DNA of 64,000 nucleotides from Seiridium cupressi (lineage: Eukaryota; Ascomycota; Sordariomycetes; Amphisphaeriales; Sporocadaceae): NCBI GenBank assembly GCA_036674765.1, contig JARVKI010000121.1:56093-120092 (forward strand), read 5' to 3'. The notes under the pieces are model-generated. The model did not search any database. It was not told where the DNA came from and was given only the letters and a program-made list of their open reading frames with translations. The translations under genes were made by a program, and so were the position numbers. The stretch's first letter is position 1, and each line of letters starts with the position of its first letter. Shown one piece after another: positions 59,767 through 64,000 of the stretch.

Positions 59767-61892
59767 TTCATGTCTGTCGCTCTAGATAAGCTGCTAGCCT
59801 GACAATTGAAGCAGATACACTACTGCATTCGCCCTGTTTGAGGCCCTCTGGGAAGTATGACCTTTCTTCATCTCCAACGACGGCGACAACGCTTATGCAT
59901 TTAACAGGACGGTATAACTACATGCTTCGTAAATGTCGGGTCCGATCATCCGTCAATTATCGAAGCAATGATTAAAGGCAAAAGAGAGCGTCCAAATTCC
60001 TGGCCTCGTACAATTACGCGTCCTTCTGAAATCACTGCAATATCTATGGCCGATGGCCACGCTCGTGTAACAGGCAAGCTACAAGCTGTTCTTGTTCACG
60101 TTGACGTTGGCACACAAGCTCTCGGCCAAGGAATCCACAATGCCAGCGTTAGTCGCGCACCGATATTCATTTTTGCCGGCTTATGCCCTTACACCGAGTC
60201 CGGGGAGCTTGTTGGTTCTCGAACAGAATATATGCATTGGCTCCAGGAGGCTCCGGATCAAAAGGCTATCGTAAGACAATATTGTCGCCATGTAGGGGAA
60301 ATCCGTACCGGGTTGAACGTACGTACATTCTTCGATTCCTTCTTGCCGCCTTGGGCCTGTTTTTGGAGCGAAGTTAATATCTCGGGAGCTTGATACCCCT
60401 AATACTATGTTTCAAACTCCAAAACCTTATCTGTAAGAGTAACTGCTGACCCCGGCTTGATGCAGATCAAACAAACTATCGGGCGCGCCCTTCAATTCGC
60501 TAACAGTACACCTAAAGGTCCAGTCTATATTGCTAGTGCGCGAGAAGTCCTCGCCGAGGAAATTCCACGGTACTCACTGGATCAAAAGCAATGGGTACCA
60601 ATTGGGCCAAGTGCTCTACCGACTAGTGCTGTCCAAGATATCGCCACGGCGCTCGTCGAGGCTGAACATCCACTTGTTATTACTGGATATTATGGTCGCG
60701 ACCGTCGAACACCAGAGCTTCTTATTGCTTTGGCCGACACTATTCCCGGATTACGTGTACATGATACTGGTGGTAGTGACATGTGCTTCCCTTCTACTCA
60801 CATAGCTTCGGAAGGGTTCCGTTTAGGTTTCGATAATTGTATCAAAGACGCTGATATGATATTCGTCTTAGACTGCGACGTCCCTTGGATTCCGTCACGC
60901 AATATGCCTCAGAAGAATGCCAAAATCTACCACGTAGATTGCGATCCCCTAAACCAACAGATTCCCGTTTCCTTTTCCCCCGCCCACGGCCGTTGGAAGG
61001 CTGAAAGTTTTACCGCGTTAAAACAGATACTCAGCTATATCAATAGTGATAGCTCATTGACACATGCGCTTCGGAATTCTAAGTTCGAAGCTCGCAACAA
61101 GGAGCTCATTAGAACTCACACCGCTCGTCTGGCGAAGATAGCTTCTGAACCTCGTCTGGGCCACGGGGAGGCTTTAGATGCACACAATATCGGCCGTCTT
61201 CTAAAGACAACACTACCGAGTTCAACAACTTACGTTGTGGAAGCAGTGACAGCTGCTCAAATACTCCATGATCAGCTGCAGCCTAGTCGCCCAGGAAGCT
61301 GGATTAACTGTGGCGGAACGGGAATTGGCTGGAGTAATGGGGCAGCGTTAGGTGTCAGAATGGCCTTGACAGACATTGAACGGGAGAACGAAGAAAAAAG
61401 CCTAGTCTCGTGTGTCACGTCGTGGGCGATGGCAGTTTCATGTGTGCTGCGCCATCGACCGCGCTCTGGGTCGCCAGCAAGTACCGTATCCCAATCCTGA
61501 CGATCGTTCTTAACAACGGAGGTAAGTCACAATCGTATCCAGCTCCTTGATAGCATGTTCCTTTCCCGCTCAATGCTCTGGATAATGACCAAGGCACAGG
61601 TTGGAAGGCGCCCCAGAACTCGACGCAGCTTGTCTATCCCAACGGCCTCAACAAAGATGCCTCTGACGAGGAGATGAACACTTCATTCCGTCCAACACCG
61701 AATTATGCTGCGCTGGCGGAAGCGGCCGCGGGCTCAGAGGTTGGCTGGAGAAATGGAGTCGAGAACACAGATGCGTGGGTCAAGGGTGTAAGAGCGAAAA
61801 CTGTGGGAGAATTCAAGGAGTCTCTGGAGTATGCTAGCAGGAGGGTGGGAATTGAAGGGAAGGGGATGTTACTTGAGGCACTAATGCTATAA
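59688..61892 (+). pseudogene. Thiamine-diphosphate enzyme (acetolactate synthase/decarboxylase type), one frameshift near 61412
   Basis: Exons: 59688-59746, 59815-59854, 59908-60318, 60466-61521 and 61600-61892. The first two are short, join in phase and read MKPPSSQQQ...EPYTTAFALFEALWE, continuing DGITTCFVNVGSDHPS, a normal start for this family. The catalytic Glu is in PSEITA (Glu74). The central domain runs PVYIASAREVLAEE to LDCDVPW. The cofactor-binding motif is GDGSF with NN 26 residues after GDG, then GGWKAPQNS across the last intron. Just before GDGSF the frame is broken: TGTGT at 61411-61415 holds two bases too many, and without them the exons sum to 618 aa, a usual family length. As written, translation stops at 61498-61500 and loses the cofactor motif. 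The reaction cannot be assigned more closely than ThDP-dependent 2-oxoacid chemistry. Confidence 0.78.
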
Positions 61893-62605
61893 TCGATGAA
61901 GTGTCGTGGCACTGGAACCGTGCTAACTAGCGTCAAGTGGGCCAGTTCCCTAAATTGCGAATATCTTTGCTAGACCGTCCGGAACAGAGTTGTAGCTCTG
62001 CGAGCCACGTCAGAGTTACCCGTAACCCTGCGGGAACTCTAGATAATGTAGTTCAGGTGTGCACTGCCTTTTGACTATTGTCTACCGAATCATTCGCATG
62101 GGGCCAATCCAACCCGATAGGTAGGGTCAAGTTACTCAACATGTATGTACAATCTGGCACCCACCAACCGTCACCCCCACTAGTGTCAGCTTGCTTCAAG
62201 TAGGTTGCCTACCTACTTCTGGTAGGCGCCTACATATGTAGCAAAGTACCTAGATAGGTGATGTGTTTTCCAGCCCCCATGCTTAGCCCTCTCTTTAGGG
62301 GATCTATCATTCAATCATGCAGTTGACAAGTTGGTTCTTTGCTCACTGAACTTGCAGGCGTGACAGAAAAGCCGGCGGGAAGTGAAGACCGACGCTCCAG
62401 GCGGCAACTGGCCGCTTACGAGCAACAACTCCTGTACCCTGCCATGTACGAGAACCCTGGAACATATGGAGAGCCTCAGCTTCCCAACAGCATACAAAAC
62501 ACCAGCTCATCGAGTTGCGTTCCGACCCCCATCCATTCAAGATAATTCTCGAGATTCTTGCGCTTTAAGAAAAAAGCTGTTCATTGTTGCTTAACTACCG
62601 TTACC
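61893..62605. other. Intergenic, 0.7 kb
   Basis: No gene seen. The stretch 62195-62265 is rich in short CCTACC/GGTAGG units in both orientations, including TAGGTTGCCTACCTAC and GGTAGGCGCCTAC, which can fold as small hairpins. Confidence 0.5.
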
Positions 62606-63074
62606 ATGTCTGAGTTTACTTCCACTTGTGAAGGGTTCCAGCGGGCCATGGAATGGAGTCTGATACAAGATCCGGCCAACAAGACTGGTGACGATGCAGA
62701 TCTATACGCCAAAAGCACATCGACACCTTCATTCTATCATATCATGAACGGCCAGCGCACCAAAATGGAGGCCTTCATCAACGGTATCAAGGAATGGCGG
62801 GCCAAGATTGATGATTACAAGCCTATCGTGTAAGTTGGCTGTCTAGAAGGAAGGTGCAAGGATGACACCAGCCGACTTTAGGCACGAGTTCCTTCGTGAT
62901 GGAGACCAGTTGGCTGCCCGCATAACTGGCACTATTAAAGTTGATAGTGTCAACACCACTTTTGAGAGTTTCATGTTCGCAAAGGTGGACAAGGAGAGTG
63001 GTAAAATGGAGTATCTGATCGAGAGGTCAGTCTGGGGCCGTGCGGGCGAGGCACCTGAGCATGGAACCACGTAA
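62606..63074 (+). CDS. Small NTF2/SnoaL-like protein, 138 aa, two exons
   Basis: Exons are 62606-62829 and 62882-63074; the 52-bp intron starts GTAAGT and ends CTTTAG, giving 138 aa. The layout fits the NTF2-like (SnoaL) alpha+beta cone fold: N-terminal helices (EGFQRAMEWSLIQD), SFYHIMNGQRTKMEAFINGI, then strands separated by short turns (HEFLRDGDQLAARITGTIKV, TTFESFMFAKVDKESGKMEY). There is no signal peptide. Such small proteins in fungi are often cyclases or isomerases in secondary metabolism or simply uncharacterised. Placement next to a ThDP enzyme and an SDR could hint at a small metabolic cluster, but no backbone synthase is present. Family assignment is by pattern only. Confidence 0.65.
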
Positions 63075-63871
63075 ACACGTGTATCGACGGATTGGACACT
63101 ATCTATTTCGTAGTGAAGATCTTAGTGGCGGTTGATTTCCTATGAGGACCTCATTGTGTTTGCCAGAATCCATGTTAAGGCAGGTTTGAAGTAGATGAAA
63201 TAATGAAAATGTTATAAAGAACTTTGCAGCTATATTGCTTGTTACTGTAACCTTCTCTCAAAATCTCAAAATCTCAAAGTCTCAAAGTCTGTAATTACGT
63301 AAGCAAGCTTACTCGTAAGCTTGAGTCATCAAGCATCGCGAAGAGGTTCAACGGTGGCTGTTGTGCTACGCACTCTAGGACAGTCGGCCTTGAGTATCTG
63401 GATTCGCCATGGCATCCTTCCTACCTGACCAGTTTTATCGAAGCTAGATCGGTCCGATGACATGCCGATAAAGGTATGAGGATGTGAAGTCGGAAGGATA
63501 AGTATCCGGCGAAAGAAGAACCCGAAGACGACGACGCATCCGGAACGAGCATCTGCTGTGGTAGGGGGCTAGGGCTACTGAATTCGACAGAACGGTCATG
63601 ATTGCCTTAATTGCGCGCCGCGCAAGGATCTTTACTTCCAGAACCATGACACATCCAACCTTCTTTGAGTCGCTCGTGACAGTAAGCCTGCATACTAAAT
63701 GTTGGCTCACCGAATGCATGCCAGCGCAACAATACCTATCAAGCCATTGGTAGCTTGAAGTACGAATACCTGTGGAGTAGCAGATCTATTGGCCACAATC
63801 AGACTTCTGAAAAGGTGGCAATGCCGCTTTGGAGGGAAGAAATGAGGCACATACAACAGCGTTGCCCGCAT

Positions 63872-63885
<14 letters not shown>
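63075..63885. other. Intergenic, up to the end artefact
   Basis: No gene supported. It contains an 8-bp tandem repeat (63256-63291) and an adjacent short palindrome (GTAAGCAAGCTTAC). Confidence 0.5.
63256..63291 (+). repeat. 8-bp tandem repeat, about 4.5 units
   Basis: TCTCAAAA occurs twice, then TCTCAAAG twice, then TCTG. It is minor and probably slippage-derived. Confidence 0.8.
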
Positions 63886-63904
<19 letters not shown>

Positions 63905-64000
63905 TTTTTTTTTGTTGGGGGGGGGCGGGGGTTTTTTTTACCCCACCCCCCCCGGGGGGGGGGGTTAAAACCCCAAGGCAGAACGCTGTTGGGGGGGGGG
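63886..64000. other. Low-complexity poly-G/poly-T end sequence, probable artefact
   Basis: About 115 bases composed almost only of G, T and C homopolymers. The 10 bases CAACAGCGTT before the run (from about 63857) reappear inverted as AACGCTGTTG just before the last G run. Poly-G of this kind with a fold-back flank is typical of sequencing or assembly error at a contig end, not of genomic DNA. Confidence 0.75.

Noticed and set aside
61331..61404. A 54-bp GTGTCA...CCTAG intron to explain the frame change in the ThDP gene
   Set aside because: Its length is a multiple of three, so it would not change frame, and it would remove conserved-looking residues.
63886..64000. G-rich run as a telomere or G-quadruplex array
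   Set aside because: No TTAGGG units, and the homopolymer blocks with a fold-back flank look like an artefact.

Overview
This window is nuclear DNA from a filamentous ascomycete (Pezizomycotina, probably Sordariomycetes; the class is a guess). The genes have short GT-AG introns, mostly 50-75 bp with a few of 150-290 bp. The protein families also fit: a HET-domain protein, a fungal C2H2 regulator, QCR6, HOM6, ERG27 and a rid1-type GBD/FH3 protein. I found no convincing tRNA or complete rRNA gene. All exon joins below were worked out by hand from splice signals, reading frame and family similarity.

Layout. 0.4-4.2 kb: a small unknown protein and a GBD/FH3 protein (polarity/cytokinesis). 4.2-9.8 kb: gene-poor, with a MITE-like inverted-repeat element at 5.3-5.5 kb. 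9.8-22.1 kb: a conserved housekeeping block with a WBP2-like GRAM protein, the complex III hinge subunit QCR6, an SLC49/FLVCR-like MFS transporter, 3-ketosteroid reductase (ERG27-like, minus), a small membrane protein, homoserine dehydrogenase (HOM6, minus) and a CCDC174-like protein divergent from HOM6. 22.1-29.9 kb: no gene recognised. 29.9-48.3 kb: a second gene block with a large single-pass membrane protein, a small low-complexity protein, a C2H2 zinc-finger protein, a ferroportin-like (SLC40) transporter, a BCS1-like AAA ATPase and a YANK-type AGC kinase (minus). 48.3-53.9 kb: gene-poor, with a second MITE-like element.

53.9-63.1 kb is an accessory-looking block: an SDR oxidoreductase, a divergent eIF1 (SUI1) paralogue, a HET-domain gene and a thiamine-diphosphate enzyme arranged head to head and each carrying one frameshift, and a small NTF2/SnoaL-like protein. 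The last ~120 bases are poly-G/poly-T low-complexity sequence that looks like an assembly or read artefact at a contig end.

The housekeeping genes do not form one pathway. They cover amino-acid synthesis (HOM6), sterol synthesis (ERG27), respiration (QCR6, possibly the BCS1-like protein), metal or solute transport (SLC40, SLC49-like) and signalling (kinase, GBD/FH3, WBP2-like). The most interesting items are the eIF1 paralogue with an altered first hairpin loop, the paired frameshifts in the HET/ThDP divergent pair, and the two apparently related MITE-like elements.
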